Shown here: piece after piece, positions 14,494-22,594 of the stretch
How positions within the stretch are numbered: the stretch's first letter is position 1
How the letters are laid out: each line of letters begins with the position of its first letter
Assembly (NCBI RefSeq): GCF_000820085.1
Contig: NZ_CDBN01000025.1
Span: 1-43,065 of the forward strand
DNA from: Aeromonas sanarellii
Lineage (GTDB): Bacteria > Pseudomonadota > Gammaproteobacteria > Enterobacterales > Aeromonadaceae
Length of the DNA: 43,065 nucleotides
Reading direction: 5' to 3'
The notes under the pieces: model-generated
The model's input: the letters and a program-made list of their open reading frames with translations, nothing else
Database searches by the model: none
What the model was told of the DNA's origin: nothing
Made by a program: the position numbers and the translations under genes

Positions 14494-15026
14494 CTGAAAA
14501 ATCTCCGTAACCGCTCACGGGCGGCATAGTAATCAGCAGGCCGCAGTTCCAAAGCAAAAAATCCGGTCTCTTGCCCTATCTGGCGGTAACCCAGTTGTTC
14601 ATTCAAGCGCAGGGCCGAGCGATTGTTCTCCCGAACCAAAGTGCGGATACAACCGATGTGCAACTCATCAAAACCCTGATCAAGCTGAGATAAGGCAGCA
14701 GCAACGGCCAACATGGGATGCCGCACGGTTGAGTTGCCCAGATAGAGCCCCGCATCGGCGACCGCCTGCCCCTGTAGCGCATCCTGACACTCACCTTTCA
14801 GATTGACGTAACCCGCTCGCACGCCCTTGCACCAGAGCACCCAGTGCTGCTGATCCCGCCGCTCACGGGTGGCAGCGAACCATTGGAGCTGTTGCCGTGG
14901 CGAAATACGCGTCTGGGATACCATCTGCATTCGCACCTCATCCTGATTGCGCCAACGCCGCAAGGCGGGAAGATCCCACGGCGCTATCGGGCGTAACTCA
15001 ACGCCATAACTCATCTTCAACGCCAT
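14490..15026 (-). CDS. GNAT N-acyltransferase, PseH-like
   Basis: A 178-aa GNAT-family enzyme. It opens with VELRPIAPWDLPALRRWRNQ, typical of RimJ/PseH-type transferases that act on nucleotide-linked amino sugars. The acyl-donor region around RTLVRENNRSALRLNEQLGY is the N-x-x-S-x-x-L/x-x-x-x-GF-like motif at the C-terminus. In the pseudaminate pathway PseH acetylates the 4-amino group of the UDP-sugar before PseG removes UDP. Its position as first gene of an operon encoding an ACP and acyl-activating enzymes suggests the donor here may be acyl-ACP rather than acetyl-CoA, so that the sugar gets an unusual N-acyl group. Start ATG 15026; an in-frame ATG four codons later is also possible. Confidence 0.78.
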   Translation of the reverse strand: MALKMSYGVELRPIAPWDLPALRRWRNQDEVRMQMVSQTRISPRQQLQWFAATRERRDQQHWVLWCKGVRAGYVNLKGECQDALQGQAVADAGLYLGNSTVRHPMLAVAAALSQLDQGFDELHIGCIRTLVRENNRSALRLNEQLGYRQIGQETGFFALELRPADYYAARERLRRFFR

Positions 15027-15190
15027 CCAGTTTCCATGACCTGTCTCTCTTATCGACTACACGGCTGCCATTCCGTAGCAAAAATCGATAATACAAGCAG
15101 AAAAACCAGTATAATATCAAAAATAATCAAAGAGTTGTCATCGATTATCCTGGCTTTGGCCAGTCATTGATCCAGCAGAGAGAACCCATC
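15027..15190. promoter_or_regulatory. Divergent promoter region between acyl operon and pse operon
   Basis: This 164-bp AT-rich stretch separates two divergent operons. A TATAAT hexamer lies at 15110-15115 on the plus strand, and its complement offers TATTAT/TATACT on the minus strand, but I find no good -35 at the right distance for either direction. No sigma-28 or sigma-54 site is visible. It must hold the promoters for both operons, though exact elements are uncertain. Confidence 0.45.
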
Positions 15191-15886
15191 ATGGCCATCG
15201 CCATTATCCCGGCCCGGGGTGGTAGCAAACGCATTCCACGCAAGAATATCCTCCCCTTCTGTGGTCAGCCCATGCTCGCCTATGCCATCCAGGCGGCGCA
15301 ACAATCTGGCTGTTTCAGCAAGGTGGTGGTCTCCACCGATGATGAGGAGATTGCCGAAGTCGCTCGTCAACTGGGCGCGGAAGTACCATTTCTGCGGCCA
15401 GCCAGTCTCGCCGATGATCACACCGGTACCACCCCTGTGGTGATCGACACCATCCAGCGGCTCGACCAGCTCGGCATCCAGGCAGAGCACTACTGCTGCA
15501 TCTATGCCACCGTGCCGCTGATCCAGGCTGCCGACCTGCGCGCCGCCCACGACCGCCTGCTCGCCAGCAAGGCCCCCTTCGTCTACACGGTGGCCGAATT
15601 CGGCTTCCCGATCCAGCGGGCGGTGCGCATGGATGCGCAAGGCAGGGTCACGCCGTTCTGGCCGGAGCAGATGGCGAAACGCTCCCAGGATCTGGAGCCC
15701 GCCTATCAGGATGCCGGCCAGTTCTACTGGGGCAGCCGCGCGGCCTGGCTGGGGGGAATCAGCCCGGTGGGGGGAGAAGGGGTTGGCCACATACTGCCGC
15801 GGCACAGAGTGGTCGACATCGACACGCCGGAAGATTGGCACCTGGCCGAACTGCTCTATCAAGTACTGGCCCAAGATGACGTTTAA
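15191..15886 (+). CDS. pseF: Pseudaminic acid cytidylyltransferase (PseF / NeuA-type)
   Basis: A 231-aa CMP-nonulosonate synthetase. The N-terminal AIIPARGGSKRIPRKNI (4-20) binds CTP, and VVVSTDDEEIAEVA and ADDHTGTTPVVIDTI follow in the usual order; the C-terminus has HRVVDIDTPEDWHLAE with metal-binding aspartates. The enzyme activates pseudaminic acid with CTP, giving the CMP-sugar used by Maf proteins on flagellin. The ATG at 15191 is used because family proteins start at this AIIPARGGSKR stretch; a TTG at 15167 is an unlikely extension. The gene overlaps pseG by 11 bp. In Aeromonas this gene is often called neuA; assignment to pseudaminate rather than sialate follows from the adjacent PseG and PseI. 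Confidence 0.9.
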   Translation: MAIAIIPARGGSKRIPRKNILPFCGQPMLAYAIQAAQQSGCFSKVVVSTDDEEIAEVARQLGAEVPFLRPASLADDHTGTTPVVIDTIQRLDQLGIQAEHYCCIYATVPLIQAADLRAAHDRLLASKAPFVYTVAEFGFPIQRAVRMDAQGRVTPFWPEQMAKRSQDLEPAYQDAGQFYWGSRAAWLGGISPVGGEGVGHILPRHRVVDIDTPEDWHLAELLYQVLAQDDV

Positions 15887-17132
15887 GGTTGCCTTCCGGC
15901 TCGACGCCGGCGCCGATATCGGCTTGGGCCACCTGATGCGCTGCCTGGCCATCGCCGATCGGCTGCACGCCGCCGGGGCCGAGTGCCACTTTCTCTGCCA
16001 TCAGCTACCGGCGCACCTGCTGGCGCTGCTGCGGTCCCATCACCATCATCCCCTGAGCGCGCTCGATGACGCCGGCCCGCTGCCTGGCTTGCAGCCCGAT
16101 TGGCTGGTGTTCGATCACTACCAGATTGACCAGCGGCTCGAAACCCAGCTGGCCGCCCACTGCGGCCGCGTGCTGGTGATCGATGATCTGGCCGACCGGC
16201 CGCACCACTGCCAACTGCTGCTGGATCAGGGCCCCTTGCGCCGCGCCGCCGATTACCAGCCGCTCACCCACGCCGGCTGCCGGCTGCTGCTGGGCACCGA
16301 CTATGCCCTGCTGCGCCCCGCCTATCGCCAGCTGGCGCGGCCACACGCCAGTCAGTGGCAACGGGGGCTTGTCTGCTTTGGCGGCGCTGATCCGGCCGGA
16401 GCCTGCCTCACGACCCTCAACACGCTGGCTCGACTGCCATGGGCCCGAACCATCCGCTGGACCCTAGTGGCTGGCGGGGCAAATCCCTTCTGGCCCGAGC
16501 TGGAACAGAGAGTGGCTGAGCTGGCCGGCCTCGACCTGGCGCTGCTGCGCCAGAGCAACCAGATGGCCGACCTGATGAGCCGGCACGACTTCGCCATCGG
16601 CGCCGCCGGCGGCATGACCTGGGAGCGGGCCTGTCTCGGCCTGCCGACCCTGGCGGTGCCCATCGTCGACAACCAGCAGTTCAACGACCAAGTGATCGCC
16701 CGCTTTCAGCTGGCCGAGCGGCTGACCCTGAGCGAGCTGGCCGAGCCTGAGCGGCTGCTGCAGGCTCTGCAACGGCTGGAACAACAGTCAGACGACTACC
16801 ACCGCCGCGGCCAGCAACAGGTGGACGGGTTGGGACTGGATCGGCTCACCGCCTGGTTGTTGCAACAATCGGATTATCAGCTGTTACCGGGTGGTCAACA
16901 GTGGCAATTACTTCATGATGACCAGCCACTGCTCACCCTGACCCTGAACGGTCAGCGGCTGACATGGCAGGCCGCCCGGCCACTTCAACCCACGGAGTGG
17001 CAAGAGCTGGCACATCGCTTGCAGACAATTTTCTCCCAATTTCCCCTCTATCTTGCCGAGCCACCGCAGATAGCGCCCCCTGCCCCCTGGCAACCGGCGC
17101 CGCAAGGCTGGCAACTTGGCACAGGAGTCTGA
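15876..17132 (+). CDS. pseG: UDP-2,4-diacetamido-2,4,6-trideoxy-altropyranose hydrolase (PseG/FlmD) with C-terminal extension
   Basis: A 418-aa protein. Residues 1 to about 330 are a GT-B-like PseG hydrolase: RLDAGADIGLGHLMRCLAIA near the N-terminus with the catalytic His of GHLMR, then VIDDLADRPHHC, LLGTDYALLRP, CFGGADPAG, and AIGAAGGMTWERACLGLPT. It removes UDP from the 4-acylated sugar to supply PseI. About 85 further residues (from SDYQLLPGG to the end) are proline/glutamine-rich and absent from the roughly 270-aa C. jejuni enzyme. They do not show the GNAT core of fused PseG-PseH proteins. The ATG at 15876 fits the family start; the longer upstream frame overlaps pseF in another frame. 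Highly GC-rich, like pseF and pseI. Confidence 0.88.
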   Translation: MTFKVAFRLDAGADIGLGHLMRCLAIADRLHAAGAECHFLCHQLPAHLLALLRSHHHHPLSALDDAGPLPGLQPDWLVFDHYQIDQRLETQLAAHCGRVLVIDDLADRPHHCQLLLDQGPLRRAADYQPLTHAGCRLLLGTDYALLRPAYRQLARPHASQWQRGLVCFGGADPAGACLTTLNTLARLPWARTIRWTLVAGGANPFWPELEQRVAELAGLDLALLRQSNQMADLMSRHDFAIGAAGGMTWERACLGLPTLAVPIVDNQQFNDQVIARFQLAERLTLSELAEPERLLQALQRLEQQSDDYHRRGQQQVDGLGLDRLTAWLLQQSDYQLLPGGQQWQLLHDDQPLLTLTLNGQRLTWQAARPLQPTEWQELAHRLQTIFSQFPLYLAEPPQIAPPAPWQPAPQGWQLGTGV

Positions 17133-17138
17133 ACACAG

Positions 17139-18185
17139 ATGCAGATCGCCCATCAATCCATCGGCCCGGCACAGGCTCCCTTTGTGATCGCCGAGCTGTC
17201 GGCCAACCACAACGGCAACCTGGAGCGTGCACTGGCCATCATGACCGCCGCCAAGGAGGCCGGGGCCAGTGCGGTCAAGCTGCAGACCTATCGGCCCGAC
17301 ACCATCACCCTCAGAAGCGATCGGCCCGAATTCCAGATCCACGGCGGTCTCTGGGATGGTCACAGCCTGTACGATCTCTACCAGTGGGCACACACCCCCT
17401 GGGAGTGGCATCAGGCCCTGTTTGCCAAGGGGCGCGAGCTGGGGCTGACGGTCTTCAGCAGTCCGTTCGACTTCAGCGCGGTGGATCTGCTGGAATCCCT
17501 CGACTGCCCGGCCTACAAGATCGCCTCCTTCGAGCTGGTGGACTTGCCCCTCATCCGCTACGCCGCCCAGACCGGCAAGCCACTCATCATGTCCACCGGC
17601 ATGGCGAACGAGGCCGAGATCGCCGCCGCGGTCGAGATGGCACTCAAGCACGGCAACGGCCAGCTGGCCCTGCTGCACTGCGTCAGCGGCTATCCGGCAC
17701 CTGCAGCCGAGTACAACCTGCGCACCATCCCCCTGTTGCGCCAACGTTTTGGCGTTGAAGTCGGGCTCTCGGACCACACCTTAGGCTCCGCAACCGCCAT
17801 TGCTGCCACCGCCCTCGGGGCGACCCTCATCGAGAAGCACTTCACCCTGGCCCGCGCCGACGGCGGACCGGATTGTGCTTTCTCCATGGAGCCCGACGAA
17901 TTGGCCGAGTTGATACGTTCGGTCAACACGGCCCACGCCGCCCTGGGGGTAGCTGACTATAAACTCACCCAGAGCGAGCAGACCAATCGCGAATTTCGCC
18001 GCTCCCTCTACCTGATCAAGGATATTGCAGCAGGGGAGCGTCTCACCACCGAGCATATCAAATCGGTGCGTCCCGCCCTCGGCCTCCCTCCTGCCGATTA
18101 CGATCGACTGCTCGGCAAGCGGGTCACCCGTGATATGAGCGCCAATCAACCACTGAGCTGGGTATGGGTTGCATGCGATGAATGA
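17139..18185 (+). CDS. pseI: Pseudaminic acid synthase (PseI / NeuB-type)
   Basis: A 348-aa NeuB-family synthase. The TIM-barrel N-terminus has FVIAELSANHNGNLERAL (14-31) and GASAVKLQTYRPDTITL, then SSPFDFSAVDLLESL, and the PEP-site region CVSGYPAPAAEYNLRTI with GLSDHTLGSATAIAATALGA. The C-terminal SAF (antifreeze-like) domain follows RSLYLIKDIAAGE. It condenses phosphoenolpyruvate with the 6-deoxy sugar from PseG to give pseudaminic acid. The YRPDT and LSANHNG patterns are closer to PseI than to sialic acid synthase, in my judgement. It follows pseG by 6 bp and overlaps the Maf gene by 8 bp. Confidence 0.9.
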   Translation: MQIAHQSIGPAQAPFVIAELSANHNGNLERALAIMTAAKEAGASAVKLQTYRPDTITLRSDRPEFQIHGGLWDGHSLYDLYQWAHTPWEWHQALFAKGRELGLTVFSSPFDFSAVDLLESLDCPAYKIASFELVDLPLIRYAAQTGKPLIMSTGMANEAEIAAAVEMALKHGNGQLALLHCVSGYPAPAAEYNLRTIPLLRQRFGVEVGLSDHTLGSATAIAATALGATLIEKHFTLARADGGPDCAFSMEPDELAELIRSVNTAHAALGVADYKLTQSEQTNREFRRSLYLIKDIAAGERLTTEHIKSVRPALGLPPADYDRLLGKRVTRDMSANQPLSWVWVACDE

Positions 18186-19467
18186 AGAACTCCTCCTCCA
18201 TCAGCTTGCGATCATCGAAGCACGCTGGCCGACGCTGGCAGGTGCCTTGGCGACGGCCCAGCTGGGCGACTTTCAAGTGGAGCTTTGCGAGGGAAGCGGC
18301 AGCACCCTGCTGGTCAATGGCATCCAACTCACCAGCCGCCACGACCGGGAGGCAGAGGCACAACTGCAGGCCAACAGTCTGCCGAATGCTCGCGAACTGC
18401 ATCTCTATGGGACTGGCCTTGGGGATCTGCCTCCCCTTTTACTGGCCCGCCCTGATCTGAAACGACTACATATTCACATTCTGAACCACACCTTGTTTAC
18501 ACTGCTCCTAGCATTGCTGGAATGGAAGTGGCTACAGGATCCCAGGCTCCAACTCAGTCTGGCCAGTGATGAAACTGAAATCACACTGCCCTTCTTCGCC
18601 ATACCGAGTGAACTGGAGCTGGCTGAGACAGCAGCCAGCCGCATCCGTGGCAGATTGATCAGTGAAATATCTGCCGAGTATACCAAGTTGAGGTTCGCAC
18701 CGGACTCAGCGCGTGTTCAGACCCGGCTCGCTGAAAACCTGCCACTGATCCGTGCGGACGGTGACGTCGCCAGCCTGTTTGATTCGGCCCCTCACGGGAC
18801 GGCAGTGATCATCGCCAGTGGCCCGACACTGCAGCACCATCTTCCCAGACTGGCAGCATTGCTTCACTGCCATCCAAAATGGCAACTGATCTGTGTTGAT
18901 ACCGCAGTGGCGCCGTTAAGGCAGCATCACATCACCCCTCATCTGGTCGTCTGCATCGACGATCGCTTGGCCCAAGATCATCTGGCCAGCGACGGCCTCA
19001 TCACAGTGCCGCTGGTTTATACCCCCATGGTACCTAACGCCACATTGAACAGCTGGCCCGGGCCAAGACTCACCGCATACTCCATCAGTCCCATGTATCA
19101 GGATCTGCGCGAGACACAGCCTAAAGGGGTACTGCATCAAGGCGGTAGTGTCCTTCATCCTGCTGTCGATCTCGCCGTCAAGATGGGTTGCAGCGATATC
19201 ATCCTGCTGGGTTGCGACTTCGCTTTTCCGGGTGGGCAGACCCACACAGGCTGGCAGGATGGCGCACTCGGGCCAACCGCTCACCAGACGTTCGGCTGGA
19301 CGCTGGATGGCCACGGTCATCGAGTGGTCACAAACCCCAATTTCACCACCTATCAGATTGAGCTGGAACGTTACATAGCCAAGCATCCGCAGATTCGTTT
19401 CTGGAATACCAGCCGTGATGGAGCCGCGATCCTGGGGAGTCGTTACCATCCGGAGTTTGTGTCATGA
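18178..19467 (+). CDS. Maf-family motility accessory glycosyltransferase (short form)
   Basis: A 429-aa member of the Maf (DUF115 / MAF_flag10) family, which transfers pseudaminic or legionaminic acid to serine/threonine of flagellin in the cytoplasm before export. The core is GTAVIIASGPTLQHHLPRL, then WQLICVDTAVAPLRQHHITP and HLVVCIDDR, then QGGSVLHPAVDLAVKMGCSD and ILLGCDFAFPGGQTHTG. The G-x-GPSL-like glycine-proline loop and the CDFA aspartate region match the second Maf encoded at 19754-21835. The N-terminal 170 residues are not recognisable. It lacks the long C-terminal helical domain of Maf-1 and so is about 260 residues shorter. The ATG at 18178 overlaps the pseI stop. Translation is probably coupled with the sugar genes, whose product it presumably uses. 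Confidence 0.82.
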   Translation: MNEELLLHQLAIIEARWPTLAGALATAQLGDFQVELCEGSGSTLLVNGIQLTSRHDREAEAQLQANSLPNARELHLYGTGLGDLPPLLLARPDLKRLHIHILNHTLFTLLLALLEWKWLQDPRLQLSLASDETEITLPFFAIPSELELAETAASRIRGRLISEISAEYTKLRFAPDSARVQTRLAENLPLIRADGDVASLFDSAPHGTAVIIASGPTLQHHLPRLAALLHCHPKWQLICVDTAVAPLRQHHITPHLVVCIDDRLAQDHLASDGLITVPLVYTPMVPNATLNSWPGPRLTAYSISPMYQDLRETQPKGVLHQGGSVLHPAVDLAVKMGCSDIILLGCDFAFPGGQTHTGWQDGALGPTAHQTFGWTLDGHGHRVVTNPNFTTYQIELERYIAKHPQIRFWNTSRDGAAILGSRYHPEFVS

Positions 19468-19706
19468 ATCGACGACAAGAATGCATCAACCTGGCCCAGC
19501 GCTTCCGACTGGGTCATCATCTGGAAAGTGCACAGCATTTGCCTGTTTTGATTGAGAAAGTACTTACCACAGTTCCTGTGTCGCAACATGCGAATATCGC
19601 CACCATTGTCGCAGCCATGCTGGCTTGTCAGGAACATGGTGACTGGCTGGGATTGGCCGACTGGTTGGAAGGTGAACTCGTGATGCTGTTGGACTCGATA
19701 AAATAA
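19464..19706 (+). CDS. Small hypothetical protein after Maf
   Basis: An 80-aa soluble protein whose ATG overlaps the Maf stop (ATGA). It is mostly helical with a distinctive C-terminal stretch DWLGLADWLEGELVMLLDSI. I recognise no domain. Last gene of the pse operon, followed by a hairpin. Coupled translation suggests a partner or chaperone of the glycosylation machinery, but this is only inferred from position. Confidence 0.7.
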   Translation: MNRRQECINLAQRFRLGHHLESAQHLPVLIEKVLTTVPVSQHANIATIVAAMLACQEHGDWLGLADWLEGELVMLLDSIK

Positions 19707-19714
19707 GAGGACAA

Positions 19715-19743
19715 GAGGGCCTGTGATCAATGTTCAGGCCCTC
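19715..19743. terminator. Hairpin between convergent Maf operons
   Basis: A 9-bp perfect stem GAGGGCCTG / CAGGCCCTC with an 11-nt loop lies between the end of the pse/Maf operon and the convergent end of maf-1. T-runs are poor on both strands, but the position suits a shared bidirectional terminator. Confidence 0.65.
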
Positions 19744-19753
19744 TCCTGCATGC

Positions 19754-21835
19754 CTATTTGAATACGTTCAATCCCACAAAATAGGCAGTATCATGCCGCT
19801 CTAGGGCATCAGCATAGATGCTCTTCGCATCATCAAAGAACTGCTCCAGAATGCCGATGGCAACGCCCAGTTTTTCGGCAAGCCCAGCCCCATCACTATT
19901 CATCTCTGCAAGCATCAGGCTGATGATGTTGGCGTAGAAATAGTTAAGCGAGCCAATTAAGACCCGATACAAATGCCCCTCTTTGCTCATCAAAAGATAG
20001 AGCAAGTAATCGTGATGTCGTTGCATCATCAGTTGGATGGCATTATGTTCACGATCCACACTCTGCCAGTCATAGCGCAACTTCTCGATTATTTCATGGA
20101 ACAACGGCACGTTGATGGCAGCCTGGAAATCAATGCTGGTCACATCAAATGGTTGGAAGCAATTAGTCATGAGCTCATCAACTACGGCGTGCTTGTCAAT
20201 AGCAGACCATCTCGGCGTCAATGTTTCTACACGCAGAGGACAAGCCCCTTCGATATAAGCACCATCACTACTGTTGATGCAATGCACCTCAGGAGAAGTG
20301 GCTAACACCTGTTCCATATTATGGATCGCCAGCCCAAACAGATGGTTTATCCGAACTTCTCCGCCAAAATTGGCCGGAGCAGGAAAGGTATCCTTCAGGT
20401 TTTGTTGGTATTTTGCCTCTTGTTTATCATTGTAATAAAGGCTCAATTTGGAATGATGTTTATCCGCCGACTTATAGCCATTATCAATACCAAACAGATA
20501 TATTTCTTTGAACCCCAACAGCGCTGCATAATTTAGCCCTGTATTTCCCACAAAGGGGTTGGAGTATTGAATAGCCTCGAACTCAAATTCAGATCCAAAA
20601 CGGGTGGACAATATTTTGTACATGGGTTCATTGGGTTTGAACGCGATCCCCGTTTTGCGGAAGAAGCCTTTGCACTCCGGATGGATGACATCCACACTCA
20701 GAAAGACGCAGTCTTTGATGAAGTCGTCTGCATTCAGAATACGCAGGAAATCTGCCGAACTCTTGGTTCGTTCTACGGCAACATAAATATCTGGCTTAAT
20801 GTCGGCCTTGTGGAGCGCACTCACCGCCGTGCCACAGGCAATAATGATGGCCTGATGCTGATGTTGCCGGATGAAATCGATACTTTGATCCAGTGAAGGG
20901 CCATTGCCTACCACAAAAACAGGCAAGGTCGCAGCCAACCCGGTATCTCGCTCTCGTTTCAAGAACGGGGTACCGTCTTGAAGGTGTGTATGACTGTGGG
21001 CCAATGCATACACGTTGTCGTCGAAAAACCCCCAACCGGTTCTGAGCAGGTAAAATTCATTTTCGACCTGCTGGATAAGTGTATCCAACTTGGGGGAGTG
21101 GTAGTGACGGAAGGAAAAATATGCAGCAGACCAAAAAGCTCCTTTGCGATGCAAGGCCTCCATCATGTCCGCAGCCAGCAATTTCTCATCAACACCGATG
21201 AATAAATGCAAGGTCAGGAACTCTTGCTCCATATATGTCAGCAAGGCATGCCAATCAAAACAGAATAAGGATGCATAGAACAGATCAAGGTCTGGTTCAA
21301 AAGCAAATAAATTCCTTACCTTGCATCGCTCGTAAAGATAGCCCAGTTGATAACCCAGTCCTATGCCATACATCAATGATAAGGGGATATCCGTATGCAG
21401 TGCATCTTTGAGCAGTGGGCTGCCCTGGTTAGCTCTCTGCTTCAGCTTTGAAATTTCATTGTTGTACTTGATATGGATTTGATCGTCAAAATACCACTGT
21501 GAGGCGAAGTCGATACATTGCAAGGTACTCTGGTCGAGCACTTCAGTAATTTGGGCCAGTGCATCGGCGAAGGGATCTTCACCATAGAGAGCCATTTCCG
21601 TATCCAGCCACAGAATATTGGGAATGCCATTTTCATTGCAGAAGAAGCGAAATGGACGCGCCGATTGATAATCCACGAAAAAGTCATGAATATCTGGCAT
21701 GTACTTCTTGAAAGCATCCATGTTCTCTTGAAAGCGTACTGGCAACATCTGGGCCATCGCCGCTTCTTGTTCATGTTGCTGACCCAGCCGAGAAAGCTCT
21801 GCCTCTACTTCGCCAATCTTCTGTGCGATATCCAT
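19754..21835 (-). CDS. maf-1: Maf-1 flagellin glycosyltransferase
   Basis: A 693-aa Maf protein, the full-length form found downstream of polar flagellin genes in Aeromonas. The N-terminal domain has FRFFCNENGIPNILWLDTE and GYQLGYLYERCKVRNLFAFEP; the central catalytic-type DUF115 domain has LPVFVVGNGPSLDQSIDFI, CGTAVSALHKADIKPDIYVA and YLFGIDNGYKS. A helical C-terminal domain of about 200 residues follows. Maf-1 proteins transfer pseudaminic acid onto flagellin and are needed for flagellum assembly in Aeromonas caviae (known). The ATG at 21835 lies 6 bp after the preceding stop with an AGGA site; a TTG one codon upstream is ignored. It ends the flaG-fliD-fliS operon, so glycosylation and flagellin export are co-expressed. 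Confidence 0.88.
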   Translation of the reverse strand: MDIAQKIGEVEAELSRLGQQHEQEAAMAQMLPVRFQENMDAFKKYMPDIHDFFVDYQSARPFRFFCNENGIPNILWLDTEMALYGEDPFADALAQITEVLDQSTLQCIDFASQWYFDDQIHIKYNNEISKLKQRANQGSPLLKDALHTDIPLSLMYGIGLGYQLGYLYERCKVRNLFAFEPDLDLFYASLFCFDWHALLTYMEQEFLTLHLFIGVDEKLLAADMMEALHRKGAFWSAAYFSFRHYHSPKLDTLIQQVENEFYLLRTGWGFFDDNVYALAHSHTHLQDGTPFLKRERDTGLAATLPVFVVGNGPSLDQSIDFIRQHQHQAIIIACGTAVSALHKADIKPDIYVAVERTKSSADFLRILNADDFIKDCVFLSVDVIHPECKGFFRKTGIAFKPNEPMYKILSTRFGSEFEFEAIQYSNPFVGNTGLNYAALLGFKEIYLFGIDNGYKSADKHHSKLSLYYNDKQEAKYQQNLKDTFPAPANFGGEVRINHLFGLAIHNMEQVLATSPEVHCINSSDGAYIEGACPLRVETLTPRWSAIDKHAVVDELMTNCFQPFDVTSIDFQAAINVPLFHEIIEKLRYDWQSVDREHNAIQLMMQRHHDYLLYLLMSKEGHLYRVLIGSLNYFYANIISLMLAEMNSDGAGLAEKLGVAIGILEQFFDDAKSIYADALERHDTAYFVGLNVFK

Positions 21836-21841
21836 CAATCG

Positions 21842-22135
21842 TTATCCTGCGTGTTTCTTATACAACTCGGTAGCTCGCCCAGCCTTCGACAGACTCAACA
21901 GCTCGGTTTCTGTTTGGCTTCTCTCTCTTTCCACCAAGGCCAACAACTCTTTGAACTGCAACAACACTTGCCGCTGCTCACTTTTAAGATCCCGTGCTCC
22001 CACCCCGCCAATATGCTCATCCAATCCAGCCAAATATGTATCCATCAAAGCTTCAATCTCGCTGAGAGGACTCATCGTCAGAATGCTGCGGATCCTTTCA
22101 CCCAGGGCATGGAGCTCCGCTAGGTCAATAGACAT
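21842..22135 (-). CDS. Small helical protein between fliS and maf-1, possibly FliT-like
   Basis: A 97-aa protein predicted all-helical and coiled-coil-like: IDLAELHALGERIRSIL, EALMDTYLAGLDEHIG, then LLQFKELLALVERERSQTE. I cannot assign a family with certainty. The size, helices and position directly after the flagellin chaperone gene fit a FliT-type flagellar chaperone. The start codon overlaps the fliS stop (TGATG), and the stop is 6 bp from maf-1, so it is a real and co-translated gene. Confidence 0.7.
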   Translation of the reverse strand: MSIDLAELHALGERIRSILTMSPLSEIEALMDTYLAGLDEHIGGVGARDLKSEQRQVLLQFKELLALVERERSQTETELLSLSKAGRATELYKKHAG

Positions 22136-22557
22136 CACTCGACCTTCTCCGATTGCTGGCGGGCAAGTGCTTGCGCTCGCTCTTCTACCGGAATGGCATC
22201 CCAGCCGCTCTTGATGGTCAACATCAGCTGACCGACTTCATCCAAAGGAGCAGGATCCATATTACGGCTGGCATCCAGCAAACGCTGCTTCATGTAGTCA
22301 TAGAGGGCAAACAGATCTTCCGGCACCTTGCCATATGAGAGATCCAACGCATCCTGCAAGCCATTGATGAGCGCCATGCACTTTGAAATAGCGACGGACT
22401 TGCCTTCGAAATCTTTGCGTTCGATCGCCCCTTTTGACTGGGCAAGACGTTCGACACAACCTTGCATCATCAATTGGATAACACGGTAAGGATCCGCTAC
22501 CGCCATCTCGGCCTGCAAATTTTGAGTGGTATAGGCTTTTATATTTTTGCGATACAT
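22135..22557 (-). CDS. fliS: Flagellar export chaperone FliS (FlaJ)
   Basis: A 140-aa FliS-family chaperone that binds the C-terminus of flagellin and prevents premature polymerisation in the cytoplasm. The signature starts MYRKNIKAYTTQNL, followed by DPYRVIQLMMQGCVERLAQS and INGLQDALDLSYGKVPEDLF. The start at 22557 is preceded by GGGGAG and matches the family N-terminus (M-Y-x-x-x-x-x-x-Y); the frame extends five codons further upstream. In Aeromonas the gene is called flaJ. It lies between fliD and a small unknown gene in the polar flagellin operon. Confidence 0.92.
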   Translation of the reverse strand: MYRKNIKAYTTQNLQAEMAVADPYRVIQLMMQGCVERLAQSKGAIERKDFEGKSVAISKCMALINGLQDALDLSYGKVPEDLFALYDYMKQRLLDASRNMDPAPLDEVGQLMLTIKSGWDAIPVEERAQALARQQSEKVE

Positions 22558-22594
22558 GACAACTCCCCTCATGCGGGATTGTGATGGAGATTAA

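Noticed and set aside
15164..15952. 262-aa minus-strand open frame opposite pseF
   Set aside because: Shadow of pseF; the plus strand has the CTP-binding motif and metal site.
15191..18185. Sialic or legionaminic acid pathway
   Set aside because: A PseG-type hydrolase and PseI-type motifs with no NeuC or LegG-like epimerase point to pseudaminic acid.
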